Below, piece by piece: positions 28,947-36,893 of a stretch of DNA of 64,000 nucleotides. Each line of letters begins with the position of its first letter. The first letter of the stretch is position 1. The DNA lies in NCBI GenBank assembly GCA_029254745.1, contig JAQWWZ010000018.1:29397-93396 (forward strand). The letters are read 5' to 3'. The stretch comes from Opitutales bacterium (GTDB lineage Bacteria; Verrucomicrobiota; Verrucomicrobiia; Opitutales; Seribacteraceae). Both the position numbers and the translations under genes were made by a program. The notes below the pieces were generated by a model that had not been told where the DNA came from, searched no databases, and saw only the letters and a program-made list of their open reading frames with translations.

Positions 28947-29011
28947 TGTTTACTTACAGATACACAGGCAAGACAAAGAAGTAAAATTTGTACTTTTTGT
29001 AAGCAAACCAA

Positions 29012-29118
29012 AAAAAGGCCAGGCACCCCACAGCACACACTTCTCATAACTACCGCTGCTTCCTTCCGGACCTGACGGGGTTCGTTCGAGATGCGTCGCA
29101 TGGGACCCGACCTTAAGC
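29012..29118 (-). ncRNA. ffs: 4.5S/small signal recognition particle RNA
   Basis: On the minus strand the conserved SRP domain IV core reads GTCAGGTCCGGAAGGAAGCA, with the GGAA tetraloop and the asymmetric AGCAGC loop. The ends pair (GGTCGGGTCCC near 29112-29102 with GGGGTGCCTGGCC near 29029-29017), giving the extended rod of a small bacterial SRP RNA of about 100 nt. The 3' end runs into a T-run (ggcctttttttgg), a plausible terminator. It lies directly upstream of dnaX on the same strand. Exact ends are estimated. Confidence 0.93.
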
Positions 29119-29123
29119 CCTTC

Positions 29124-29151
29124 ATGTTAGAAAACTTTTTACCTCTTGCAA
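29124..29151 (-). promoter_or_regulatory. Probable promoter of the SRP RNA
   Basis: Reading the minus strand, TTGCAA (29151-29146) is followed after 16 bp by TAACAT (29129-29124), a reasonable sigma-70-like pair. Initiation 6-8 bp downstream would fall at about 29117, right where the SRP RNA helix begins. Confidence 0.45.
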
Positions 29152-29258
29152 ATATATTCCACACGATTGTAAGCACAGGTAACAAAATGAAAAAAGAAGC
29201 CTCTATTCTGTGGGAAATTGTTTTGCCTTATTGAGCAGAATTTAAAATATTAATTTAG

Positions 29259-30350
29259 ATGGGTAATTCGTTTGGAAATTTGTTTAGAATATCTTCTTGG
29301 GGAGAAAGTCACGGAGGCGGCATAGGGGTGGTTGTCGATGGGTGCCCTCCCCGCCTGCCCCTATCGGAGTTAGATATTCAACCATTCCTTGATCGTCGCA
29401 AACCCGGACAAAGTAAACTTACCACACCACGAGACGAAGCTGATAAAATTGAAATTTTATCGGGCGTCTTCGAGGGAAAAACCTTAGGTACTCCTATTGC
29501 CATGCTTGTAAGGAACAAAGATGCACGCCCTCAAGCCTATGACGAAATGAAAGAAAAGTTTCGCCCCTCCCATGCAGACTTTACCTATCAAAAAAAGTTC
29601 GGCATCCGAAACCACGAAGGCGGAGGGCGCTCCTCAGCCCGTGAAACCATAGCCAGGGTCGCAGCCGGAGCCATTGCTCAAAAACTATTAACAGTCATGA
29701 ATGTTTCGATCTCTACTTATGTTGAACGAATTCATGACATCCAATGCCCACCACTTAATACACCGCCTAGTTTGGAAGATGTAGAAGCTTCCCCCACCCG
29801 ATGCCCTGATCCCGGAAGTGCCAAATTGATGGAAAGCCGAATTTTAGAAGTAAAGAAGGCGGGTGATTCGGTTGGCGGTTCAATCCGTTGCCGAGTAAAT
29901 GGGTTACCCGTTGGCTTAGGTGCACCTGTATTTGATCGGATTGAAGCGGATTTAGCCAAAGCAATGCTGTCCCTTCCTGCCACCAAAGCATTTGAAATAG
30001 GAAGTGGGTTTGAAGGAACTCTGCTCAAAGGCTCCGAGCACAACGACTTATTTGAAAGTCGAGATGGTCAAGTTTCCACGAAAACTAATAACTCTGGAGG
30101 GGTACAAGGTGGAATATCTAACGGAGAGGAACTTTTTTTCCGGGTTGCCTTTAAGCCCACAGCGACTGTCCTCCAAATGCAAAAGACCGTGGACCAAGAC
30201 GGCAATGAAACAGAATTAATGGGTAGGGGAAGGCATGATCCCTGTGTTTTGCCCAGAGCTGTCCCCATTATCGAAGCAATGACCGCCCTTGTGCTAATCG
30301 ATCATAAAATGCGTCATTCAGCACAGTGCGAATCTTTTAACGAGTTGTAA
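29259..30350 (+). CDS. aroC: Chorismate synthase
   Basis: AroC catalyses the last step of the shikimate pathway, 5-enolpyruvylshikimate-3-phosphate to chorismate, using reduced FMN. The 363-residue length is normal. Motifs present are [19 protein letters not shown] near residue 13, [21 protein letters not shown] near 120 and [14 protein letters not shown] near the C-terminus. The product feeds aromatic amino acids and the menF isochorismate synthase encoded about 15 kb downstream. Confidence 0.96.
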   Translation: MGNSFGNLFRISSWGESHGGGIGVVVDGCPPRLPLSELDIQPFLDRRKPGQSKLTTPRDEADKIEILSGVFEGKTLGTPIAMLVRNKDARPQAYDEMKEKFRPSHADFTYQKKFGIRNHEGGGRSSARETIARVAAGAIAQKLLTVMNVSISTYVERIHDIQCPPLNTPPSLEDVEASPTRCPDPGSAKLMESRILEVKKAGDSVGGSIRCRVNGLPVGLGAPVFDRIEADLAKAMLSLPATKAFEIGSGFEGTLLKGSEHNDLFESRDGQVSTKTNNSGGVQGGISNGEELFFRVAFKPTATVLQMQKTVDQDGNETELMGRGRHDPCVLPRAVPIIEAMTALVLIDHKMRHSAQCESFNEL

Positions 30351-30357
30351 CCGGATC

Positions 30358-31023
30358 ATGGAAGGGCTGTTATATATAATTATCAAAACGCCAAACTCTG
30401 GTGTAGAAAACATTCTTTCGTTAGGTCTCAATAAAGATCAGGAAAATCAAGTCTCCCTCTGCTTATTACCCGGCAGTGAGCCCTCTTCCAATCTTCCATT
30501 TCTTACATGGTGCATGCAGGGTGAAGAAATTCAAATTGAAAACCCCAAACAATTAGTTGCACATGAATGGTTTCTTTTTTTATCCAATGAACTTGATCTT
30601 GCTGACCAAATCGAGGCTAGCCTTGCATTGTTGAATAAAAATCCACAACTCAATTTATGCAGGATATTATCCTTCATTGACTCCCATCTCATTGGACCGG
30701 ATAATTTTACTTCATGGATCGACGGGGCTGCTCATTTTTCAGACGCTATTTGTTTTTCCAACCGAACCAACAAAAATGGTGCCCTTGTTTCTCAGCTTAT
30801 TGAAAAGTACAAAACAATGCGCTACCCAATGGAAACCTATATTTTGAGTGCAAAAAAAGAGCCACCGATCAATCAAATCTTGGCTCACACTCCAAGACGG
30901 ATATCTCATGTTTTTGATCCTACTGAGTTGCTTGAGGAAGAAGACACACCCAAACAGGACTCATTTCTGGAAAGACAAGCGAATGGTAAACGAAATCGCT
31001 CCATTAGTAAATTATTCAGCTGA
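30358..31023 (+). CDS. Unknown protein following aroC
   Basis: A protein of 221 residues starting 7 bp after the aroC stop, likely co-transcribed. The middle (LCRILSFIDSHLIGPDNFTSWIDGAAHFSDAICFSNRTNKNG) vaguely recalls the switch region of CobW-type GTPases (a DAxxF...FADVVLLNKTD pattern), but no P-loop is present, so it cannot be called a GTPase. There is no signal peptide or membrane helix. The C-terminus is basic (RQANGKRNRSISKLFS). The codon use looks like that of its neighbours. Confidence 0.6.
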   Translation: MEGLLYIIIKTPNSGVENILSLGLNKDQENQVSLCLLPGSEPSSNLPFLTWCMQGEEIQIENPKQLVAHEWFLFLSNELDLADQIEASLALLNKNPQLNLCRILSFIDSHLIGPDNFTSWIDGAAHFSDAICFSNRTNKNGALVSQLIEKYKTMRYPMETYILSAKKEPPINQILAHTPRRISHVFDPTELLEEEDTPKQDSFLERQANGKRNRSISKLFS

Positions 31024-31071
31024 TTATTTACTCGCACTAATTTCTTTTATATAGTTTAAGGTTAATCGATC

Positions 31072-31158
31072 GCCGGGGTGGCGGAATTGGTAGACGCGCT
31101 AGACTCAGAATCTAGTATCTGCAAAGATGTGCGAGTTCAAATCTCGCCCTCGGCACCA
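31072..31158 (+). tRNA. tRNA-Leu (CAG)
   Basis: An 87-nt cloverleaf with encoded CCA. The acceptor GCCGGGG pairs with CCTCGGC (one G-U), the D-arm has GGTAGACGCGC, the anticodon loop is CTCAGAA (anticodon CAG), there is a long variable arm as expected for Leu, and the T-arm reads GAGTTCAAATC. Confidence 0.96.
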
Positions 31159-31277
31159 CGAATATTTTAAAAACATCATACACTATTCTACTTCTATTTT
31201 TTGAATTCTAACAGAAAAAGCTTGTTGGAATTAAAATTTTTCATAGATTAAACGAACATTTTAGAAACAATCCTACC

Positions 31278-32951
31278 ATGAAATTCTCCAAATACTTAAT
31301 TACTACCCTATCATTGGTCCTCTCCAGCACTCTCATATTCGGCCAAGAGGGCGATGATGCAGCTGCTGCATCCTCAACTGGGTCTGTTTCAGCACCGAGC
31401 AAAGGAGCCCCAAAGTCTGCACAAGCTAATCACAAGCTTCGAGTATTACACATCGCAATTCACAAGCTCGGGTACACCCATGAGTCACTAAAAGCCTTGG
31501 ATGGCGGTCTTGATACATTGAAAGATAAATACACCGAGTCCCTTAAAAGTGGTGGAAGTATTAAAGATTTTAAAGAGCACCACGATTTATTAGTTACTGG
31601 GATTGGCATTCATGATGCCAAAGAGCACGGTGATTTACTCAGGAAGGGTCACTCTCTTGACGATGCAAAACTCTATGGTGATTTCCTCAGAGATCCTGAA
31701 CACGAAGGAAAATCACTAGAAGATACCTTAGCCGCCGCCAAAGCACAGCATGCTGACCAAGTTGCAGACCCATTGCTGCTCATTAAGGATGCTGAGTTAC
31801 TTGCCCTGTCAAGATATTCATCTACTTATTCTAAAGACTCCCAATTTACTAGTGCCCTCACTTTGGCATCCACGGTTCTGACTGACAGGGTCCTCACCAC
31901 CACATTGCCAGCATCAACTATTTCGGTAGCGAGCTTATCAGCAACTGGTTACAATACAGCATTCATTCGCTTACTCTCTGCATACGGTGCGTTAGGTTCG
32001 AATGGAGAAAACCTCGCCAGTAATGTCTTGGGGGCAAATTACTCCTACACGGGAGATTCTACACTATCATCACTAGTACAAAATTCAACAAGTGACTATC
32101 TCGGATTTCTTTCAACACTGACGGGCTCAAGATCATTCTCGACTGAAGACACCCCATCAAGCGTGCTCAATGTTCCTCTATCGAATGTAATGCTTAAGGC
32201 AGGTTCTACCCTAACTCTTGGTCAAGCAGGAAGCGAATCCACTATTGATGTGAGTAACGAACTTGGAAAAGCTGCATCCACTGCAGATCGTAAAGTGCTT
32301 GTTATAGGGGCCGCAAAAGATTTAAAATCTGCTGGAAACATCAAGTTTACTAACTCCAACACAGTTGAAGATCACGCCTTAGTCCTGGGTGCGGCAGATG
32401 ATGTTTTCATCGAAAACACCAACATTGAGTATACAGGATCAAATCTAGGAATTGGATCTGGCGACACAGGCAGCGATAGCATGTATCTTGTTAACACAAG
32501 CATTTCAACAGGTGGCAATCTTGCCGTTGGCTCTTTAGGTACAATGAACATAATTGGTGGATCGACATTCACCGTTGGAACTGCAAACGGTGCGAATTCT
32601 GACCCAGACAATGTTTACCTTTATGCAAATGAATTGATAAACATCGATCGGTTGAATTTTTCTGGAAGAATCGATGATATATACATGGAATCTAAAACTA
32701 TACATATTAAGAATACCTCCTTTCCTTCCACAGCTGATATAATGCTCAGAAGTCAAAATGGTGCTCTTTCCATTAATAATTCAGATAATAAATCTATCAC
32801 AAGTGGAGCAGTTAATTTTCACAATGTTAAGCATCTCGGTATAAGTAATGATGTCTTGACTCGTAATCAATTTAACGGAGTAGATGGGCACATCAACTCT
32901 GCCGCCACTTTGCCTAATGGTACACCTTTCATCAAGGTCAGAGGCCAATAA
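31278..32951 (+). CDS. Exported repeat and beta-helix surface protein
   Basis: A protein of 557 residues with a signal peptide (KYLITTLSLVLSSTLIFGQ, cleavage near residue 23). An Ala/Ser-rich linker is followed by a helical region (about 55-150) with three to four imperfect repeats of about 17 residues: IKDFKEHHDLLVTG, IHDAKEHGDLLRKG, LDDAKLYGDFLRD, LEDTLAAAK. The rest is Ser/Thr/Asn/Gly-rich with recurring hydrophobic beta-rungs (NVMLKAGSTLTLG, DDVFIENTNIEYTG, DNVYLYANELINIDRLNFSG), like a haemagglutinin-type beta-helix. There is no catalytic motif, LPxTG or PEP-CTERM sequence. It heads a four-gene envelope cassette and the ATG start has no strong ribosome site. Function unknown; adhesin or surface scaffold is the best guess. 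Confidence 0.7.
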   Translation: MKFSKYLITTLSLVLSSTLIFGQEGDDAAAASSTGSVSAPSKGAPKSAQANHKLRVLHIAIHKLGYTHESLKALDGGLDTLKDKYTESLKSGGSIKDFKEHHDLLVTGIGIHDAKEHGDLLRKGHSLDDAKLYGDFLRDPEHEGKSLEDTLAAAKAQHADQVADPLLLIKDAELLALSRYSSTYSKDSQFTSALTLASTVLTDRVLTTTLPASTISVASLSATGYNTAFIRLLSAYGALGSNGENLASNVLGANYSYTGDSTLSSLVQNSTSDYLGFLSTLTGSRSFSTEDTPSSVLNVPLSNVMLKAGSTLTLGQAGSESTIDVSNELGKAASTADRKVLVIGAAKDLKSAGNIKFTNSNTVEDHALVLGAADDVFIENTNIEYTGSNLGIGSGDTGSDSMYLVNTSISTGGNLAVGSLGTMNIIGGSTFTVGTANGANSDPDNVYLYANELINIDRLNFSGRIDDIYMESKTIHIKNTSFPSTADIMLRSQNGALSINNSDNKSITSGAVNFHNVKHLGISNDVLTRNQFNGVDGHINSAATLPNGTPFIKVRGQ

Positions 32952-32991
32952 TTAATCAATTTATTATAAATATAATTACAAACCAATCGTA

Positions 32992-34008
32992 ATGAACACT
33001 CATATTTCTATTTTACTTTTATCTGCTCTCGTTACATACGGCCAAACCCAGTCTCGTGTCGATTCAACCAGTAGATCTCTACCATCTCCAGTTGCTGAGT
33101 CTGCTCAAAAAAGCAGTAAAGGAACCAGCTCAGATGTTGAATCGTCCGATACAGGAGCTCAGCGACCATTGTTGCTCAAAAAATCTGGCTTTTCTGCTTC
33201 CTTCGGCTACGACAGTAACATAGCCTACAAACAAAATCCGCTTGGTGCCCCAGGTGTTTTAGACCAACAAGCAGACGCTGTTTGGGTAAATAAATTTCAT
33301 GGTATGGCCAAGCTTGGTGTTTATGATCTTGATTCATCTGTACTCACTCCTTTTGTCGGGGGTGCATGGGCGATGACAGATTACACCTACAAAAACTCTA
33401 ATGAAGCAATACCAGACTTAAGTGTGTTAAATCACAACACCACAACTGCATATTTACTATTCCTGCTACAACACGAGAGTGGTTGGGCCTTCCGAGCCGG
33501 AGTCATGTACTCAAATGACCGAAGTGTTGAAAGCGATACAGAGGAGTACAAGGAATTCTACCCTAGTGTTGGTGTAACAAAAGCCTACCCTTTGTCAGAT
33601 AATTTGCTTGGTGTATTAGATGCTTCTGTTGGTTCTCACTATGGCGATATAGAGGATGCAGACGGTCCAACCTCAAGCTCGCATACAGAAGATGAACTTG
33701 ATCACATAGATGCCACCCTTAGATATTCGATAATCTACTCATTAGAAACATTAACTATCACGCCAACATATTCAGTTTCATACCGAAAGTATGACAATGG
33801 TTTCAATTTTGACAGAACCGATGTTCTTCAGAATATCGGAGTAGTTATCCAATACCCTATCAGTGATTCATTTGAACTTTCTCTCAATTCTGATTACTCC
33901 AAAAGAGTTTCTGATGGAAATGACGAGGCTGGAGATTCTTACGATACACTGTACGATTTCAAGAAGTTTGATTTGGGTGCAGGCTTAAGCCTAACAGCTA
34001 GTTTCTAA
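32992..34008 (+). CDS. Outer-membrane beta-barrel protein
   Basis: A protein of 338 residues with a signal peptide (ISILLLSALVTYGQ). A Ser-rich spacer is followed by repeating amphipathic strands rich in Tyr, Asp and Ser (FSASFGYDSNIAYK, GWAFRAGVMYSND, LTITPTYSVSYRKYDN, SFELSLNSDYSKR). The final residue is Phe in a GAGLSLTASF end, the signal recognised by the BAM outer-membrane assembly machinery. The length would suit a barrel of about 12 strands. It lies 40 bp after the beta-helix protein and 1 bp before the FecR-like gene. Transport substrate or partner unknown. Confidence 0.75.
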   Translation: MNTHISILLLSALVTYGQTQSRVDSTSRSLPSPVAESAQKSSKGTSSDVESSDTGAQRPLLLKKSGFSASFGYDSNIAYKQNPLGAPGVLDQQADAVWVNKFHGMAKLGVYDLDSSVLTPFVGGAWAMTDYTYKNSNEAIPDLSVLNHNTTTAYLLFLLQHESGWAFRAGVMYSNDRSVESDTEEYKEFYPSVGVTKAYPLSDNLLGVLDASVGSHYGDIEDADGPTSSSHTEDELDHIDATLRYSIIYSLETLTITPTYSVSYRKYDNGFNFDRTDVLQNIGVVIQYPISDSFELSLNSDYSKRVSDGNDEAGDSYDTLYDFKKFDLGAGLSLTASF

Positions 34009-34009
34009 A

Positions 34010-34801
34010 TTGATCTACATTAAAATTTCATTAATTGCCGCTGTTTCAACAGCGGCTTTTTTTTTATCAGCTTCATCGCCAAAAATCACTTATAAACATG
34101 GCCGCATAGATGCAGTTGATTTAAGCGACAAAGACAAATTTGATCCCTACCTTATTGATGTAAATACTAGTCTAACAAAAGATCTTCTCATTGCTACAGG
34201 TGTACAAGGAAGACTAGAATCAATAACACCCAAAAATTACTGGAGGCTTGGACGAGACAGCATGGGAACCTGGCGTTCTGATACAGATTTCTGGCTGCAC
34301 TCTGGAAGCTTACTTTTTTGTACTGAACATGCCCAAAGCATTAAATTTTCAACAAGAGAATCCAATGCAACTTTTAACGGTCGTGGCACCATTATCCTAG
34401 AAGCAACAAAAAATGGTGGGTTTAAATTTATCCCACTTGAAGGAAAAGGTACAATAACTACAGCTAAAGGTGGTACTAAAGAAATTATTGGAGGCCGCAT
34501 GCTGCTCGTTCTTGGAAAACCAACTTACTTTGGTGATGCTTACGATATTGATATTATGTTACTTTTGAAATCGAGCCGGCTTGTTAATTCTTACCCAACA
34601 TCTTTACCTACCTTTAAAAAGATGGGGTTAGCTATTTACATACAAGAATTGAAATTGAAAGGTAAGTATGATGCCCTGATTGGAGATGCCACAACAAATG
34701 AAAACTTAGAAATGTGGAGATTTGGCTCAGCCAAGAAAAGTGATGGTAAACCTGTTACCAATAAAAAAGGAATTTTCGGTCGTATTTTTAGCTCTGACTA
34801 A
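34010..34801 (+). CDS. FecR-like periplasmic protein
   Basis: A protein of 263 residues from TTG 34010, one base after the barrel gene. The N-terminus is a signal peptide or anchor (IYIKISLIAAVSTAAFFLSAS). The body has the FecR-domain pattern of short beta-strands with Gly turns (SDTDFWLHSGSLLFCTE, FNGRGTIILEATKNGGFKFI, GTKEIIGGRMLLVLGK). Classical FecR relays outer-membrane signals to a sigma factor, but no sigma factor lies nearby, so this domain more likely has a structural or surface role. It ends at 34801, followed by a strong hairpin that lies in the beginning of the next ORF. Confidence 0.6.
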   Translation: MIYIKISLIAAVSTAAFFLSASSPKITYKHGRIDAVDLSDKDKFDPYLIDVNTSLTKDLLIATGVQGRLESITPKNYWRLGRDSMGTWRSDTDFWLHSGSLLFCTEHAQSIKFSTRESNATFNGRGTIILEATKNGGFKFIPLEGKGTITTAKGGTKEIIGGRMLLVLGKPTYFGDAYDIDIMLLLKSSRLVNSYPTSLPTFKKMGLAIYIQELKLKGKYDALIGDATTNENLEMWRFGSAKKSDGKPVTNKKGIFGRIFSSD

Positions 34802-35558
34802 ATCAAGTATACTTTGGGGGTGGCAACTTTTTGTTGCCACCCTTTACGGAAACAGTGAGAAAATTGAACTTGCAAGGCAGGGCGACATTGATGCCCAATT
34901 GTCTGTTGGATTTTCCTTATCTGTTGTCTCTCCCAACAAACGACAAGATGCCTTGTACTGGATGAAGAAAGCAGGTAATCAAGGTAATATCACAGCTTGT
35001 CAATACCTTGGTAATGTATACAAAAATGGAATTGGAACATCTATCAACTTAACCAAAGCTGAAAAATGGTATATTAAAGCCATAGCTTATGGGGGTGACC
35101 AAATCTTGCTTAATTTAGGTCGAGTCTACGAACAAGACGGTAAAATATTACTAGCTTTAGCTGCCTACAAATTATCTTCAGATAGAGGCCCTGATAAAGC
35201 CTCAACAGAAAGCTTTGAACGGCTCAAAAAGATGATACCGCAAGTAGTGGCACAAAACATTCCTGACACATTGAATGAATTAAAAAAAAGAATCTTAAGA
35301 ATACCAACTTTTGAATATAATCATCCAAAAAAACCAGTATCAAAATCCTCCACAGTTACCCTACAAGATGGGTCCACTTACAAGGGAAAAATACGCAATC
35401 ACATTCCCCATGGTTTCGGGCAAAGAATTAGCACCGATGGAACATCCTATCTTGGCAACTTCAACCTTGGCTTAGAGGATGGAATGGGTTCCTCGTTCTC
35501 ACGAGATGGTATCGTCACGTTTGAAGGTGTATGGAATCAGGGAAAACCTGTAAACTGA
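34743..35558 (+). CDS. Sel1-repeat and MORN-repeat protein, start uncertain
   Basis: Sel1-like repeats (about 40-150: AQLSVGFSLSVVSPNKRQDALYWMKKAG, LGNVYKNGIGTSINLTKAEKWYIKA) are followed by MORN repeats near the C-terminus (LQDGSTYKGKIRNHIPHGFG, TDGTSYLGNFNLGLEDGMG, VTFEGVWNQGKP). The first conventional in-frame starts, TTG 34722 and ATG 34743, lie inside the FecR-like gene, and none occurs downstream of the hairpin at 34818-34842. I choose ATG 34743 (271 residues). A hydrophobic stretch ILWGWQLFVATLYG suggests export; a CTG start near 34794 would give a neater signal peptide. Function unknown; repeats of both types mediate protein or membrane contacts. Confidence 0.6.
   Translation: MVNLLPIKKEFSVVFLALTKSSILWGWQLFVATLYGNSEKIELARQGDIDAQLSVGFSLSVVSPNKRQDALYWMKKAGNQGNITACQYLGNVYKNGIGTSINLTKAEKWYIKAIAYGGDQILLNLGRVYEQDGKILLALAAYKLSSDRGPDKASTESFERLKKMIPQVVAQNIPDTLNELKKRILRIPTFEYNHPKKPVSKSSTVTLQDGSTYKGKIRNHIPHGFGQRISTDGTSYLGNFNLGLEDGMGSSFSRDGIVTFEGVWNQGKPVN
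34818..34842 (+). promoter_or_regulatory. Strong hairpin in the FecR-like/Sel1 junction
   Basis: GGGTGGCAAC, a TTTTT loop and the exact complement GTTGCCACCC form a perfect 10-bp stem starting 17 bp after the FecR-like stop codon. Only TTT follows, so it is a weak intrinsic terminator at best; it could equally protect the 3' end of the upstream message or limit translation of the Sel1/MORN gene, whose frame runs through it. Confidence 0.6.
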
Positions 35559-35622
35559 CTCTCTGTTTGAGTTGTTTACCACGGGTGGACAATTCAAATT
35601 GGTGGCGAGTTGAAAAGATGGT

Positions 35623-35793
35623 TCAATCGCTGGATTGCCCGTCACTTTCACCTACTGGGTGCAGAACAGCATCCACATATATTTTGGAAGCTATAATACC
35701 GACTATTACAACCACGAACATGAGCACAGGTACTAAAAAAATCGGCAGTTTGTTTCTTTTATGACCAAATTGAGGATTATCAATAAATTCCAT
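35623..35793 (-). CDS. Small single-pass membrane protein downstream of korB
   Basis: Not in the ORF track because of its length. The ATG at 35793 opens a 56-residue frame ending at TGA 35623. A polar N-terminus (MEFIDNPQFGHKRNKLP) is followed by one clear membrane helix (IFLVPVLMFVVVIVGIIA) and a polar tail ending GESDGQSSD. It lies 51 bp after the korB stop on the same strand, so it is probably the third gene of the kor operon. The composition (basic residues before the helix, acidic after) fits a real N-in membrane protein. The overlapping plus-strand ORF 35531-35764 has no such features. Confidence 0.55.
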   Translation of the reverse strand: MEFIDNPQFGHKRNKLPIFLVPVLMFVVVIVGIIASKIYVDAVLHPVGESDGQSSD

Positions 35794-35844
35794 TCTCTTA
35801 TTTATAAGGTAAATATTTTGACAGTCAACTATTGGGAAAAATAA

Positions 35845-36876
35845 CTATTCAACCACCCAGGAATTTTTTCCAGTAAGTAATTCTTGCAATGACCCCTCCC
35901 CTTCGGATTGAGAAGCTTCAATCTGACCAACTACCGACTCCTCGTAAGTTTCCCTGCCCTCAAGTTGACGAAGTACGCCAAGAGGTGTTGGAAAGGTCGG
36001 GTAAGTCATCTGAGCTAACAAGGTAGGATAAGCAGCATTCGAGCTCTTTGGGTCGTGCACAAGGAGATCAGACTCATCTGCTTCACCATCATTTCCTATG
36101 GATACAATCTCTGGGTCGAGCCCATTCAGTCGAATGCCCTTATTTTGATCTTGCCCAAAAATGAGAGGCTTGCCCTCTTCAAGGTAAAGGATTTGATCGT
36201 TTTTCACATCACGACCAGTTACAGTCTCAAAAGTCTTGTTATTGAAAATAACACAGTTTTGAAAAACTTCTACAAAGGATGTACCTTTGTGAGCTTGGGC
36301 AGCCTTAAAGGTTTCAATCATGTGCTTTTGGTCTGTATCGGTTGTTCTCGCAATGAAGGTAGCTTCGCTCCCAAGAGCGAAAAGAAGAGGATTAACAGGA
36401 TAATCTACAGAACCAGCAGGTGTACTTTTTGTCTTCTTACCCACTTCAGATGTAGGGCTATATTGGCCTTTGGTTAAGCCGTAGATACGATTATTAAAAA
36501 GGAGAACATTGATATCTAGGTTTCGACGCAATAAATGGAGCAGGTGATTCCCCCCGATAGATAGACCATCCCCATCTCCGGTAATCATCCATACGGAGAG
36601 CTCGGGGTTAGCTACTTTAATACCAGTTGCTACAGACGGGGCACGACCATGAATTGTGTGGAATCCGTAAGTGTTCATATAATAAGGGAACCGGCTAGAA
36701 CAACCAATTCCACTCACGACTACAAATTTTTCTTTGGGTATTCCCAATTCTGGCATGGTTTTTTGCACCGCATTAAGAATGGCATAATCACCACATCCAG
36801 GGCACCACCTAACATCGTTTGGGGTAACAAAATCCTTTTTAGTTAAACTTCCTTCTTCAGTTGTTGACGGACTCAT
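35845..36876 (-). CDS. korB: 2-oxoacid:ferredoxin oxidoreductase beta subunit
   Basis: A thiamine-diphosphate and Fe-S subunit of 343 residues for CoA-dependent oxidation of a 2-oxoacid (probably 2-oxoglutarate) with ferredoxin. The 4Fe-4S ligands typical of two-subunit enzymes are present: WCPGCGDYAIL near residue 25, GIGCSSRFPYY near 58 and FQNCVIFNN near 205. The ThDP motif is GDGDGLSIGGNHLLHLLRRN near 98. It follows korA after 17 bp. The substrate is not provable by eye; 2-oxoglutarate is favoured by the family. The enzyme would supply succinyl-CoA and reduced ferredoxin, or run reductively. Confidence 0.9.
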   Translation of the reverse strand: MSPSTTEEGSLTKKDFVTPNDVRWCPGCGDYAILNAVQKTMPELGIPKEKFVVVSGIGCSSRFPYYMNTYGFHTIHGRAPSVATGIKVANPELSVWMITGDGDGLSIGGNHLLHLLRRNLDINVLLFNNRIYGLTKGQYSPTSEVGKKTKSTPAGSVDYPVNPLLFALGSEATFIARTTDTDQKHMIETFKAAQAHKGTSFVEVFQNCVIFNNKTFETVTGRDVKNDQILYLEEGKPLIFGQDQNKGIRLNGLDPEIVSIGNDGEADESDLLVHDPKSSNAAYPTLLAQMTYPTFPTPLGVLRQLEGRETYEESVVGQIEASQSEGEGSLQELLTGKNSWVVE

Positions 36877-36893
36877 GATAAATAAATTTGAGA

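Noticed and set aside
34722-34742. TTG 34722 as start of the Sel1/MORN gene
   Set aside because: It only extends the overlap with the FecR-like gene by seven codons without adding a better signal or ribosome site; ATG 34743 preferred.
35531-35764. 77-codon plus-strand ORF after the Sel1/MORN gene
   Set aside because: Overlaps the end of that gene, has no coherent composition, and the opposite strand encodes a better candidate small membrane protein.
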